A stretch of DNA of 64,000 nucleotides, taken from positions 1,860,001 to 1,924,000 of the forward strand of contig NZ_CP134876.1 of the NCBI RefSeq assembly GCF_032108445.1. The letters are read 5' to 3'. The notes below the pieces were generated by a model. That model saw only the letters and a list, made by a program, of their open reading frames with translations, searched no databases and was not told the DNA's origin. This document shows positions 44,956 through 55,033 of this stretch, piece by piece. This DNA comes from Micromonospora halotolerans. GTDB lineage: Bacteria; Actinomycetota; Actinomycetes; Mycobacteriales; Micromonosporaceae. The translations under genes and the position numbers were made by a program. Within the stretch, counting starts at the first letter, position 1. Every line of letters starts with the position of its first letter.

Positions 44956-45152
44956 CTGCACACCTCTGCACAACGGGGGACGGCCGATCGCACGGCCGGG
45001 CTGGTGGGGAGGGAACGGCTTCCGACCCTAGCCCCACGGTAACCAGACTGTCACCCAGCGGAGCCGCCCCGACCCGTCAAGGGCCGCTCCCGGGCCCGCC
45101 CCACCCAACCCCCCGAACCGAGGCGGGCCCACCCCCACCCGAAGGAGGCCGC

Positions 45153-45521
45153 ATGAACGATCGAGCAGATCTTGGTAGGAAAGCGCCCTCGGAGGGGCCA
45201 CTCCGTACCAAGATCTCACCGGGAGCGACCACAGGGGAGCCGTCGAGGGTCGGTTCGGCGCACACGGCGCTCCGGCCCATGTGGTGCTGCCGGGCGTGCG
45301 GGCAGCCGTGGCCCTGCGCGCAGGCCCGGCTGTTGCTCAAGGCCGAGTACGCGGACGACCAGATCGGGCTCTCGCTCTACCTGTGCGGGCTGCTGCACGA
45401 GGCGGCCCGGGACCTCTACCGCCTGAACCCGGACGCGGGCCCGTCCCCCGCCGACCTGTTCCGGCGCTTCGTGGCGTGGGGCCCCTACCGCCGGCCGGTC
45501 GTGGACCCGCCGCAGCACTGA
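45153..45521 (+). CDS. small CxxC protein, divergent from the XRE regulator
   Basis: A 122-residue protein starting MNDRADLGRK with a strong AAGGAGG. A conserved core contains WCCRACGQPWPCAQARLLL, so three or four cysteines could bind zinc. It is a common neighbour of DUF397/XRE-DUF5753 pairs in Micromonosporaceae; such genes are sometimes labelled flavin reductase, but no flavin motif is visible here. The function is unknown. Confidence 0.75.
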   Translation: MNDRADLGRKAPSEGPLRTKISPGATTGEPSRVGSAHTALRPMWCCRACGQPWPCAQARLLLKAEYADDQIGLSLYLCGLLHEAARDLYRLNPDAGPSPADLFRRFVAWGPYRRPVVDPPQH

Positions 45522-45602
45522 CCGGCCTCCCTCACTAGGCGTGCAGGACCGCCGGGTTCACTGGGAGTGACGTCCCCGACGGACCACCAGGAAGGCCCTG
45601 CC

Positions 45603-45730
45603 CGCCTTTGCTCTGCAGCCATCCACGCATCACCCGTTGAGCTGCGGTCCCTCACCCGCGTCCGCCGCGTCCCCGAACCAGCGCGCTCACTCAGCGCAAC
45701 CAGCGCGTCCGTGGCTGCAGAGCAAAGGCG
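45603..45730. repeat. 19-base inverted repeat, widely spaced
   Basis: CGCCTTTGCTCTGCAGCCA at 45603-45621 and its exact reverse complement at 45712-45730, 90 bases apart. The interior (TCCCTCACCCGCG...) has no coding character. Repeats built on CTTTGCTCTGCAG are, by recollection, scattered in related genomes, so this is likely a mobile-like dispersed element. Confidence 0.75.
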
Positions 45731-45889
45731 CGGAAGGGTTCCCCTCGGGTCGGCGCGGTCCGTGACACCGCGTGTTCCGGCCACAGGACGACCAGCGCGG
45801 AAGAGCGGCAGCGGGACGGCCGCCCGAAGCCCACCGGCAGGGAGGCACCCGACGCATGACGGCGCTCGCCGAGGGGCAAGGCCCTCGCC

Positions 45890-45931
45890 GAGGGCAAGGC
45901 ACCGAGGCACGAGGGCAAGGCACCGAGGCAC
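45890..45931. repeat. 21-base tandem repeat, two copies
   Basis: Two exact copies of a 21-base unit (GAGGGCAAGGCACCGAGGCA plus C), at 45890-45910 and 45911-45931, followed by a partial third start (GAGGGC). Related partial units precede it (GAGGGGCAAGGCCCTCGCC at 45871-45889). Confidence 0.85.
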
Positions 45932-45992
45932 GAGGGCCCGCCGGAACGAAGGCGGCGCCGCCGGCAGGAGAAGGCCGCCCGGGGGAAGTTCC

Positions 45993-47300
45993 TCAGCGCC
46001 AGCCGACGTCGATCCGGTCGCCGCGCTCGTCGAAGAAGTGCAGCGCGTCCATCCGCACCTGGACGGCGAGCGGGTGCCCCGCCGACACCTGCGGGTACGG
46101 CGCCAGCCGCACGGCCAGCTCCGCCGGGCGGCGATGGTGCCGGCCCGGGTCGGGGAGCACGCTGGTCCGGTTCCCGCCGCCGCTCGGCGCGGCGGAGACG
46201 GGCGCGTCCGCCGGCCGCCCGGCGAGCCGCTGCATGACCTGCCCGAACCGGCGCAGGCCGCGCTGGCCGGGGGCGCTGTTCTCGGCCCGGCTGCCCATCT
46301 CGTCCACCACGATGGCCGTGGCGCCGATGTCGAGGAAGGCCAGCGACTCGTGGCCGTGGTGCTCGAGGTAGCGGATCCGGCCGTGCAGCACGTCGCCTGC
46401 GGTGTCGGGCGCGACCGGGGTGAGCGCCTCGGCCCGCATGCCCACCACGATCCGCTCGCCGTGGTAGTGGGCCACGGCCCGGCTGCGGATGTCGTCCCAC
46501 GGCAGGTACAGCGACTGCTCGCCGAGGTTCAGCGTGACGTACCGGTCGAGGTGGACGTAGACCGACGCCTCCAGCAGGTTCATCCGCGGGCTGCCGAGGA
46601 ACGCGGCGACGTAGAGGGTGGCGGGGCGCCCGTACACCTGGGTGGGTGTGCCCACGTCTTGGAGCACACCCTTACGCATGATGGCGACCCGGTCGGCCAT
46701 GGTCAGGGCCTCGGCCTGGTCGTGCGTGACGTAGATGGTGGTGACCCCCAGCTCGCGGGTCAGCCCGGAGATCTCGGCGCGCAGCTCGGCGCGGAGGCCG
46801 CTGTCCAGGTTGGAGAGGGGCTCGTCCATGAGGAACAGGCCGGGCCGGCGCACTATGGCCCGGCCCATCGCCACCCGCTGCCGCTGGCCGCCGGAGAGTT
46901 GGCTGGGCTTGCGGGCGAGCACGTCGCCGATGCCCAGCGCGCTCGCCACGTCCTGGATCCGCTCACCGCGCGGCCCGGGCTCGATGCCGGAGAGCCGGAG
47001 GGGGAAACCGATGTTGTCGCCGACGGTCATGTGCGGGTAGAGCGCGAAGTCCTGGAAGACCATGGCGATCTTCCGGTCCCGGGGTGGCAGGTCGTTGGCC
47101 ACCTCGCCGCCGAGCATCACCGCGCCCGAGGTGGGATCCTCCAGCCCGGCGACCATCCGCAACACCGTGGACTTGCCGCAGCCCGAGGGGCCGAGCAGCA
47201 CCATGAACTCGCCGTCGTTGACGTCCAGATTGATGGTGTCGACCGCGACTGTCCCGTCCTGGAACACCTTGGTGACATCCTTGAGCGCGACGGTGGTCAC
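45993..47300 (-). CDS. sugar ABC transporter ATP-binding protein (MsiK/UgpC-type)
   Basis: A 435-residue ATPase with Walker A GPSGCGKST, signature LSGGQRQRVAMGRA, Walker B GLFLMDEPLSNLD and a switch His in YVTHDQAEA. The C-terminal about 190 residues form TOBE-type beta barrels that bind or regulate. MsiK-type proteins energise several sugar transporters; no permease or solute-binding gene lies nearby, so this is probably a shared or stand-alone copy. The C-terminus is longer than usual because of a Pro/Gly/Arg-rich insert (about 355-385). GTG start with GGGAGG upstream. Confidence 0.9.
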   Translation of the reverse strand: MTTVALKDVTKVFQDGTVAVDTINLDVNDGEFMVLLGPSGCGKSTVLRMVAGLEDPTSGAVMLGGEVANDLPPRDRKIAMVFQDFALYPHMTVGDNIGFPLRLSGIEPGPRGERIQDVASALGIGDVLARKPSQLSGGQRQRVAMGRAIVRRPGLFLMDEPLSNLDSGLRAELRAEISGLTRELGVTTIYVTHDQAEALTMADRVAIMRKGVLQDVGTPTQVYGRPATLYVAAFLGSPRMNLLEASVYVHLDRYVTLNLGEQSLYLPWDDIRSRAVAHYHGERIVVGMRAEALTPVAPDTAGDVLHGRIRYLEHHGHESLAFLDIGATAIVVDEMGSRAENSAPGQRGLRRFGQVMQRLAGRPADAPVSAAPSGGGNRTSVLPDPGRHHRRPAELAVRLAPYPQVSAGHPLAVQVRMDALHFFDERGDRIDVGWR

Positions 47301-47443
47301 CGTCTGCCTCCCCAGCTCTCGGCCGAACCCGGGAATGACTGTGACCAGGATCATGGCCCTCGCACATCGGGTAAACGTGCCATGTTCGGCTCGTGAAAGA
47401 ACCATTAACGAGATTGGCGGCCTTCCATCAGTAAAGCGACCGC

Positions 47444-49651
47444 TCAGTAACCGGTTTTCCCGGCCGATTCGCCCAGAAAGACCCGGCGGACCACCCGCTC
47501 GGCGGCGTGCCCGTCGTCCAGCGCGCAGAACCGGGCCCGGAACCGCTGCCGGGCCTGCTCGGCCGCCGCCCCGCGCACCGCGCCGCTGTGGAAGACGTCG
47601 AGCAGCCCGGGGAAGTCGACGGCGACGGCGCCCGGCGGCTCGGCCAGCAGGTCGAAGTAGACGCCCCGGGCCACCCGGTACGCGTCCCAGTCGGGCGCGT
47701 AGACCACGATCGGCCGGTCGAGCACCCCGTAGTCGAACATCGCCGAGGAATAGTCCGTGACCAGCACGTCCGCGGCCAGGTACAGGTCCTCAACCGGGTC
47801 GTACGCGCTCACGTCCAGCACCCCGTCGGCCGAGGGCCCCTGCGGGCGGCGCTCCCGGTCGTGGAAGTAGTGGCTGCGTATCAGCAGCCGCCCGGACGGG
47901 CCGAGCGCCGCACGCAGCCGGTCCGGGTCGAACGGCGGCCGCCAGCCCGGCAGGTGCTCCCGGTGGGTCGGCGCGTAGAGCACCACGTACTCGTCGGGGC
48001 CGATGCCCAGCCCCGCGCGGGCCTGGCGGCACTCCTCGGCGGTGGCCAGCGCCAGCCGGTCGTTGCGCGGATAGCCGACCTCCAGCGTGGTGTAGTCGGC
48101 CGGGTAGGCCCGCTCCCACATCTGCGTGGAGAAGCTGTTCGAGCTGACGCTGTAGTCCCAGCGGTCCACCCGGCGCAGCAGGTTCGCGAAGTTCATGCCC
48201 GCCGCGCCGACCGGGTAGCGCTGCTGATCCAGCCCCATCACCTTCACCGGGGTGCCGTGGTGGGTCTGGACGTGCACGGAGCCGGGCCGCTTGCGGACGA
48301 AGTCCGGGAAGTTGACGTTGTTGACCAGCCACCGGGCCCGGGCCAGCACCCGGTAGTAGTCCGGGGTGCCGGCCACCACGTACTCGACGCCCGGCGGCAG
48401 CCCGGCCATCCGGTCCCGCCGGACGATCCAGACGCCGCGCACCTGCGGGGCGAGCCGGCGGGCGGCCGCGTAGATGGCGGCCGGGTTGCACGAGTAGCCC
48501 CGGTACCAGTACGAGGCGTAGACGGCGAGCGTCGGGTCGAGGGGGCGGTGCAGCTCGGCCCGGTAGTACTCGTGCAGCACCGCGTCCCGGGCCCGACGGG
48601 CGTTGAGCCGGGCGACCGGCAGCACCCGCCGCTTGACCCGCCGGGCCGAGCGGCGAGCCCGCTCCTCGGCCTGGTGGGCGGCCCGGAGCGCGCTGAACGT
48701 CCGCCACCGCCCGGCCGCCACGAGCCGGTGCTTCACCCCCTCCAGCCCGGACGGGACCGGGTAGCCCTCGGGCGGCAGGAAGCGGGCGTAGTCGGCGTGG
48801 ATCTGCGCGAAGAACGGCGGCCGCAGCTCGGCGGCGATCCGCTCGCCGTTGCCGAGCACGGTCAGGTAGTGCCAGATCATCCGCTCGAAGACGGCCGGCC
48901 GCAGCCCGTTGACCACCGCCGGCCCCCACTGGTCCAGGAGCCGGAACACCCGGTGCCACTGGGCGAAGACCTCGAAGTGCCGGTCGCCCCGGGTCCGGGT
49001 GATCGCACCGGTGCGGCGCTGCCGGTAGTTGAGGCAGACCCGGTCCAGCACGCCGATCCGCTCGGCGGCCATCAGCACCGGATAGCTGAACGAGACGTCC
49101 TCGTACCAGCCGGGCGCGAAGCGCAGTCCCTGCTCGACCAGGAACTCCCGGCGGACCAGCCGGTTCCACGCGGTGTGCAGCAGCCGCAGGGTCTCCGGCC
49201 GCTCCGGCAGCCGGAAGGTCGCCTCGCCGGGCGACTCGGGGAACACGTCCCGCATGGCGCTGCGCGTGCCGACGTTGTTCCAGTGCGCCCGGACGTGGTC
49301 GACGAGCAGCACGTCCGGGCGGGTGGCGTGAAGCCGGTCGGCCACGTGCGGCAGGCAGCCGGGGACCAGCCAGTCGTCGCCGTCGACGAACCAGACGTAG
49401 TCGCCGACGGCCCGGTCCAGCCCGATGTTGCGGGCCGGGCCGAGCCCGACGTTCTCGGTGAGCCGGACCGGGTGGACCCGGGGGTCACGGGCCGCGTACT
49501 CGTCGAGGATCTCGCCGCTGTCGTCCGGGGAGGCGTCGTCGATCCCGATCACCTCGACGTCCTCGAACGGCTGGTCGAGGATCGAGTCGAGACACTCCCG
49601 GAGGTAGCCCTGCACCTTGAAGGCCGGTACGACGAAGCTGATCAGGGTCAT
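47444..49651 (-). CDS. glycosyltransferase 2 - TagF fusion for wall polymer
   Basis: A 735-residue two-domain protein. Residues about 1-230 are a GT2 glycosyltransferase (VVPAFKVQGYL, DDASPDDS, DxD-type FVDGDDW). About 360-735 is a CDP-glycerol:glycerophosphotransferase-like (TagB/TagF) domain, with HHGTPVKVMG near 465 and TDYSSAMFDYG near 631. Such fusions build a glycerol- or ribitol-phosphate type polymer and add sugars. It is last gene of the cluster downstream of the CDP-alcohol transferase. The ATG at 49651 (MTLISFVVP) is the preferred start. Confidence 0.9.
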   Translation of the reverse strand: MTLISFVVPAFKVQGYLRECLDSILDQPFEDVEVIGIDDASPDDSGEILDEYAARDPRVHPVRLTENVGLGPARNIGLDRAVGDYVWFVDGDDWLVPGCLPHVADRLHATRPDVLLVDHVRAHWNNVGTRSAMRDVFPESPGEATFRLPERPETLRLLHTAWNRLVRREFLVEQGLRFAPGWYEDVSFSYPVLMAAERIGVLDRVCLNYRQRRTGAITRTRGDRHFEVFAQWHRVFRLLDQWGPAVVNGLRPAVFERMIWHYLTVLGNGERIAAELRPPFFAQIHADYARFLPPEGYPVPSGLEGVKHRLVAAGRWRTFSALRAAHQAEERARRSARRVKRRVLPVARLNARRARDAVLHEYYRAELHRPLDPTLAVYASYWYRGYSCNPAAIYAAARRLAPQVRGVWIVRRDRMAGLPPGVEYVVAGTPDYYRVLARARWLVNNVNFPDFVRKRPGSVHVQTHHGTPVKVMGLDQQRYPVGAAGMNFANLLRRVDRWDYSVSSNSFSTQMWERAYPADYTTLEVGYPRNDRLALATAEECRQARAGLGIGPDEYVVLYAPTHREHLPGWRPPFDPDRLRAALGPSGRLLIRSHYFHDRERRPQGPSADGVLDVSAYDPVEDLYLAADVLVTDYSSAMFDYGVLDRPIVVYAPDWDAYRVARGVYFDLLAEPPGAVAVDFPGLLDVFHSGAVRGAAAEQARQRFRARFCALDDGHAAERVVRRVFLGESAGKTGY

Positions 49652-49667
49652 CCCGGCCGGCCCTCCG

Positions 49668-51620
49668 TCAGCCCGGCGAGCGGTCACCCCCACGGGCGCG
49701 GGCCGGCAGGACCACCCAGGCGAGGACCACGCTCGCGACAAAAACCACGAGAAGGTACGCACCGAGTGTAGCGAGAGCGATGCTCGCAATTCCGGCGATT
49801 GACCCGATGGTCAGCAGCGCCGAACGCCCCTCCCAGCCCAGCGAGGCGGGGTGCAGCGGCGGTGCGGCCTGCCGCTTCTCCAGCCGGGCGGTCAGGTCGT
49901 AGTGGTGCAGGGTCAGCACGAAGACGTACCCGAAGATGAGCCACGGCGGCACCCGCCCGGCCACCCCGACGGCGATCGCGAACAGGTACTCCCCGGCGCG
50001 CAGCGCGGCCGGGACCAGCCAGTCCAGCGGCCCACCGTGCGCCGCCCGCGCGCCCAGCGCGCCACCCAGCAGCACCAGCAGGCCGAGGGGCACGACCCAG
50101 GCGCTCAGGTCGGCGCCCGCGTGCACCACCCGCAGCGCGACGACCAGCAGCGCCGCCGCGCCCAGCGCGCCCAGCGCCGCCAGCGCCAGCGGCTGCCGGG
50201 CGGCCGGCAGCGTCCGGGCCAGCGGCCCGTCGTCGCGGTGCAGGCCGGTGTCGACCGTGCCCATCACCGGCACCCGCATCCACCGCGCCCGCAGGGTGCG
50301 CAGCGCCCCCGTGTACGCGAACGCCAGCACCCCCCACACCAGCACCGCGCAGAGCGCCACCAGCGGCCCGAACAGCGCGGCGGCCACCGCCATGAGCGCC
50401 CACCGCTCGCCGATCGGGAAGACCACCGTCCGCTTCAGCCAGTAGGAGACCGAGCCGGTGTCCGCCTGCACCTTGGTCGAGGCGGCGTTCAGCTTCCCGC
50501 CGATGCCGCCCGCGTCGCCGGTCGCCGCGCGCGGGCGGCGGGCCGCCTCGTCGTGCAGCACCCCGTACCAGGTGTCGGTCATGTGGCGCACCGTCTGGAG
50601 GGTCATGGCGGCGATCGCCAGGGCCCAGCCGTAGCGGAAGCCGGCGTGCGTGGCGCCGTAGCCGAGACCGGCATACACCAGGTATTCCTTGGCCCGGTCG
50701 GCCATCGTGTCGAGCCAGCCGCCCCAGGCGCTGAAGTGCCGGGTGTAGCGGGCCAGCTGGCCGTCCACGCAGTCCAGCACGAAGCCCAGGTAGAGCAGGA
50801 TCCCACCGGCCACCAGCGCGGGCCGCCCGCCGACGCCGAAGAGCACGGCCGCGGCCACCGCGAACGCCACCGAGATCATGGTGACCCCGCTCGGGCCCAG
50901 GCCGATCCGGGCGGCGGCCTTCGCCACGTGCGGGGACCAGGTGCTGACGAAGAACGTGCTGAAGAAGTCGTCCCGCTCCTTCACCGACAGCCTCAGCTCG
51001 GCCCGGTCCTCGTCGACGGCGGCCACGGCCGCCTGCGCCGCGGCCAGCTCCGCCGGGTCGCCGATCCGGTGCGCCACGAGCAGGCGTACCCGGTGGGCGA
51101 AGATCAGGGTGCCGCAGCCGACGAGGCCGGCGACGACCCGGTCCAGGGCGGACGCCGGGCCGTCCGGGGCCGGCGCCGCGCCGGTCGCGGGCCCGCCCAC
51201 GGCGCGGGCGGCGGCGGCGAGGGCCGGCAGGTCCGCCGGGCCGACGCGCAGCGCACCGCCGAACACGCCGGTGGCGCCCGCCGAGTCGTCCACGGCGACC
51301 ACCTGGCCGCGCTCCTCGCGGACGGTCACCTGTCCGGCGGCCGGCGGATCGGTCAGCACCAGGGCCACCGTCGGCCCGACCGGGCTGGTCGCCAGGTGCT
51401 TGAGTACGGCGGTGTGCGCCACCAGGTCGGCCCCACTGACCAGCACGGGCCCCGTGGCGGCGGCCACCAGGTCGGCCAGTTCGGACAGGCCGGCGGCCAC
51501 CCGCACCTCGTCCGCCCCGGCCCGGCGCCACTGCCCGGCGAGCCGGTCGGCCAGGCGCTCCCCGGCGTCGGTGCTCAGGCCCGCCGCCGGCCCGGCGGCG
51601 AGCACGATCGCGAGCGTCAC
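49668..51620 (-). CDS. CDP-alcohol phosphatidyltransferase with N-terminal nucleotidyltransferase-like domain
   Basis: A 650-residue membrane protein. The first about 200 residues look like a degenerate nucleotidyltransferase (IVLAAGPAAGL at the start and SGADLV). The CDP-alcohol phosphatidyltransferase motif is around 281-307 (DCVDGQLARYTRHFS, GGWLDTMADR), with flanking helices. Further helices fill the C-terminus (about 400-640; this tail may correspond to DUF5941). Probably attaches an alcohol phosphate head group to a lipid or polymer. GTG start overlaps the TagH-like stop. Confidence 0.8.
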   Translation of the reverse strand: MTLAIVLAAGPAAGLSTDAGERLADRLAGQWRRAGADEVRVAAGLSELADLVAAATGPVLVSGADLVAHTAVLKHLATSPVGPTVALVLTDPPAAGQVTVREERGQVVAVDDSAGATGVFGGALRVGPADLPALAAAARAVGGPATGAAPAPDGPASALDRVVAGLVGCGTLIFAHRVRLLVAHRIGDPAELAAAQAAVAAVDEDRAELRLSVKERDDFFSTFFVSTWSPHVAKAAARIGLGPSGVTMISVAFAVAAAVLFGVGGRPALVAGGILLYLGFVLDCVDGQLARYTRHFSAWGGWLDTMADRAKEYLVYAGLGYGATHAGFRYGWALAIAAMTLQTVRHMTDTWYGVLHDEAARRPRAATGDAGGIGGKLNAASTKVQADTGSVSYWLKRTVVFPIGERWALMAVAAALFGPLVALCAVLVWGVLAFAYTGALRTLRARWMRVPVMGTVDTGLHRDDGPLARTLPAARQPLALAALGALGAAALLVVALRVVHAGADLSAWVVPLGLLVLLGGALGARAAHGGPLDWLVPAALRAGEYLFAIAVGVAGRVPPWLIFGYVFVLTLHHYDLTARLEKRQAAPPLHPASLGWEGRSALLTIGSIAGIASIALATLGAYLLVVFVASVVLAWVVLPARARGGDRSPG

Positions 51621-52360
51621 CGCTGCGTCGCGCCGGCGTACGCCTGCAGCGCCTCGTCGATCGTCCCGTCGACGGTCAGCCGCCCGGCGTCGAGGTAGAG
51701 CCCCCGACGACAGAACCGGGTGAGGTCCTTTTCGTTGTGTGACACCAGCACCAGCGTGCGCCCTTCCGCGAGAAGTCGCTCGATGGTCGCATAGCACTTC
51801 GCGCGGAACTCGGCGTCCCCGACCGCGGTCACCTCGTCCACCAGCAGCACGGGGTGCGGCAGGTGGGCGATCACCGCGAAACCCAGCCGCACCTTCATGC
51901 CCGACGAGTAGTGCCGGACCGAGGTGTCGATGGCGCGTTCCACCTGCTCACCGGCGAACGAGACGATCTCGTCGAAGTGCCGCCGCAGGTACGCCGACGA
52001 CAGCCCGTGCAGCCCGCCCACCAGGTAGAGGTTCTCCCGGCCGGTCAGGTCGCCGGAGAAACCGGCGGAGAGTTCGAGCAGCGGGGCCACCCGGCCGTGC
52101 ACCCGGATCGCGCCCTCGTCGGGGATCAGCACGCCGGCGATCAGCCGCAGCAGCGTGCTCTTGCCGGTGCCGTTGCGCCCGACCACGCCGACCGTCTCGC
52201 CCGGCTCGATCCGGAACGACACGTCCCGCAGCGGCCAGAACCGGCCGGCGTCCGGGTCCCGGGAGCCCCGGTGGATGAGCAGTTCCCGCAGTCGGAGCTG
52301 CCGGCGGCGGTTGCGGACGAACCGGATGCCGAGCCCGTCCGCCTCGATGATCGCCGCCAT
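51617..52360 (-). CDS. polysaccharide/teichoic acid ABC exporter ATPase (TagH-like)
   Basis: A 247-residue ATPase with Walker A GVVGRNGTGKST, the distinctive signature VRHYSSGMKVRLGFAVIAH and Walker B PVLLVDEVTAVGD. These features mark the TagH/Wzt/RfbE-type branch that exports wall polymers with a TagG/Wzm permease. Start directly adjoins the stop of the permease gene, so the pair is coupled. Confidence 0.93.
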   Translation of the reverse strand: MAAIIEADGLGIRFVRNRRRQLRLRELLIHRGSRDPDAGRFWPLRDVSFRIEPGETVGVVGRNGTGKSTLLRLIAGVLIPDEGAIRVHGRVAPLLELSAGFSGDLTGRENLYLVGGLHGLSSAYLRRHFDEIVSFAGEQVERAIDTSVRHYSSGMKVRLGFAVIAHLPHPVLLVDEVTAVGDAEFRAKCYATIERLLAEGRTLVLVSHNEKDLTRFCRRGLYLDAGRLTVDGTIDEALQAYAGATQR

Positions 52361-53188
52361 TCACAGTTCCTTGAGCACGGCCGGTTCGAGGCGGCGGAAC
52401 GCCCACCAGCCGACCGCGAACACCAGCAGGCTGCCCGCCACGGTGACGGTGAGCAGCCGGGCGTCGGGGAACTCGTCCGGATACCAGATGGCGTGGTGCA
52501 GCTGGAAGATCCCGACCAGCGGGTTCAGCTCGTACGCGATCTTCAGCCAGCCCGGCATGCCCGAGTCCCGGACCAGGTTCAGCGGATAGATGATCGGGGT
52601 GGCGTAGAAGAGCACCCGGATGATCAGCCGCATGATGCGCTCGATGTCGCGCATCAGCACGTTGCCCGCCGACAGCAGCAGCGCGAGCCCCATCAGCAGG
52701 ACGAACTGCACCGCCACGGCCAGCGGCAGGGCGAGCAGCGTCCAGCCGAGGTGGATCCGGCCGTGGGCGACGTAGAGGATCGCGATGGCGGCCAGGATAG
52801 GCAGGCCGGCCAGGTATTCGGCGAACCGGCCGGTGACCCGGCCGATCGGGAAGACCTGCCGGGGCAGGTTCATCGTGGTGATCAGCCGCGCCTGCCCGGT
52901 CAGGGCGTTGGCCGCCTCGGTCAGCGCCGAGCTGGCCCACATCCAGGCGAAGATCCCGGTGATCAGGAACAGCGGGTACGACCCGGCCGCGTCGCCCAGG
53001 TGCCGCCGGGTGGCGCCGGAGTAGAGCACGCCGAAGACGAACCAGTAGATGAGACCCATGCCGAGGGGCTCGATGAGCGACCAGAGATAGCCCAGCACGG
53101 ACTGCTGGTATTTCACCGCGAGATCACGCCGGACCAGGATGCGCAGCGAGGTGCGGGCGGACCAGAGCGCGGCGACGCCGGACGTCAC
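52361..53188 (-). CDS. polysaccharide/teichoic acid ABC exporter permease (TagG-like)
   Basis: A 275-residue protein with about six membrane helices, matching the ABC-2 family: cytoplasmic N-terminus VRRDLAVKYQQSVLGYLWSLIEPLG and late segment LFYATPIIYPLNLV followed by LNPLVGIFQLHHAIWY, the Wzm/TagG signature. It exports a lipid-linked polymer with the TagH-like ATPase. It is first gene of a four-gene cluster. GTG start. Confidence 0.93.
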   Translation of the reverse strand: MTSGVAALWSARTSLRILVRRDLAVKYQQSVLGYLWSLIEPLGMGLIYWFVFGVLYSGATRRHLGDAAGSYPLFLITGIFAWMWASSALTEAANALTGQARLITTMNLPRQVFPIGRVTGRFAEYLAGLPILAAIAILYVAHGRIHLGWTLLALPLAVAVQFVLLMGLALLLSAGNVLMRDIERIMRLIIRVLFYATPIIYPLNLVRDSGMPGWLKIAYELNPLVGIFQLHHAIWYPDEFPDARLLTVTVAGSLLVFAVGWWAFRRLEPAVLKEL

Positions 53189-53253
53189 CGTCCCATCCTG
53201 GCCCAGGAGCGTCCCGGCCCGTCGTACGGACGCGCCGGGTCACCCCTTCGGGT

Positions 53254-54624
<1,371 letters not shown>

Positions 54625-54676
54625 GGCTGCACTTTCCTCGCCGTCGTCCCCGTCGTGCGGGTTCGGCCCGGTGTGT

Positions 54677-54701
54677 GCCGCCTCCCGGTGCGGGAGGCGG
54701 C
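54677..54701 (-). promoter_or_regulatory. hairpin in the sdaA leader
   Basis: An 11-base perfect stem (GCCGCCTCCCG) with GTG loop, 53 bases upstream of the sdaA start. It could be an attenuator or a terminator; no coding leader was found. Confidence 0.45.
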
Positions 54702-54807
54702 GGGCGGCACCCGGGGTGTGGGCGCCCGACCGGCGAGCCTACCCGCCCCCGCCACCTCCCGCCCGCGCCCCGGCACGCCCCCAGCCTGCGCCTCCGCCCG
54801 TCTCCCC

Positions 54808-54854
54808 GCCGTCACCGCCACGTGCCGCCGTCACCGCCGCCTGCCGTCACCGCC
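54808..54854. repeat. short interrupted tandem repeat
   Basis: Three exact copies of GCCGTCACCGCC, spaced 19 and 16 bases apart, in the sdaA/pspC gap. Confidence 0.7.
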
Positions 54855-55033
54855 GCCTGCCGGCGGGACCGGCGGGCCCGGCCGACCCGGACGAGGGTCG
54901 GGCGGGGGCCGCCGGGGTAAAGCACCTACGGGTTCCCGGGTCGCCGATCCTCCTCGGGACCGAGGGCGGGAGGCGCGTCCGTTCCTACCGTGGAATCAGC
55001 GCGGCGGATCGCCGCAGAAGTGGGAGTTCGACG

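Larger units (their letters stand above)
45522..45992. other. repeat-rich intergenic region
   Basis: About 470 bases without a credible gene. It contains a long inverted repeat (45603-45730) and a short tandem repeat (45890-45931), described separately. Open frames here are low-complexity translations of the repeats. No transcription terminator with a T-run was found. Confidence 0.6.
54625..55033. other. intergenic region between sdaA and pspC-type gene
   Basis: A 409-base G+C-rich gap. It contains a stem-loop (54677-54701), and three copies of GCCGTCACCGCC at 54808, 54827 and 54843. No credible gene is visible; the open frames are the usual high-GC artefacts. The less G/C-rich GTTCCTACCGTGGAATC near 54980 may hold the promoter of the pspC-type gene. 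Confidence 0.5.

Noticed and set aside
45603..45931. CRISPR array or IS element.
   Set aside because: Only two arms 90 bases apart and one two-copy tandem unit; no regularly spaced repeats and no transposase frame.
45567..47396. Long plus-strand frame across the repeat region and antisense to the ABC ATPase.
   Set aside because: It passes through repeats and mirrors the ATPase gene; no protein family features.
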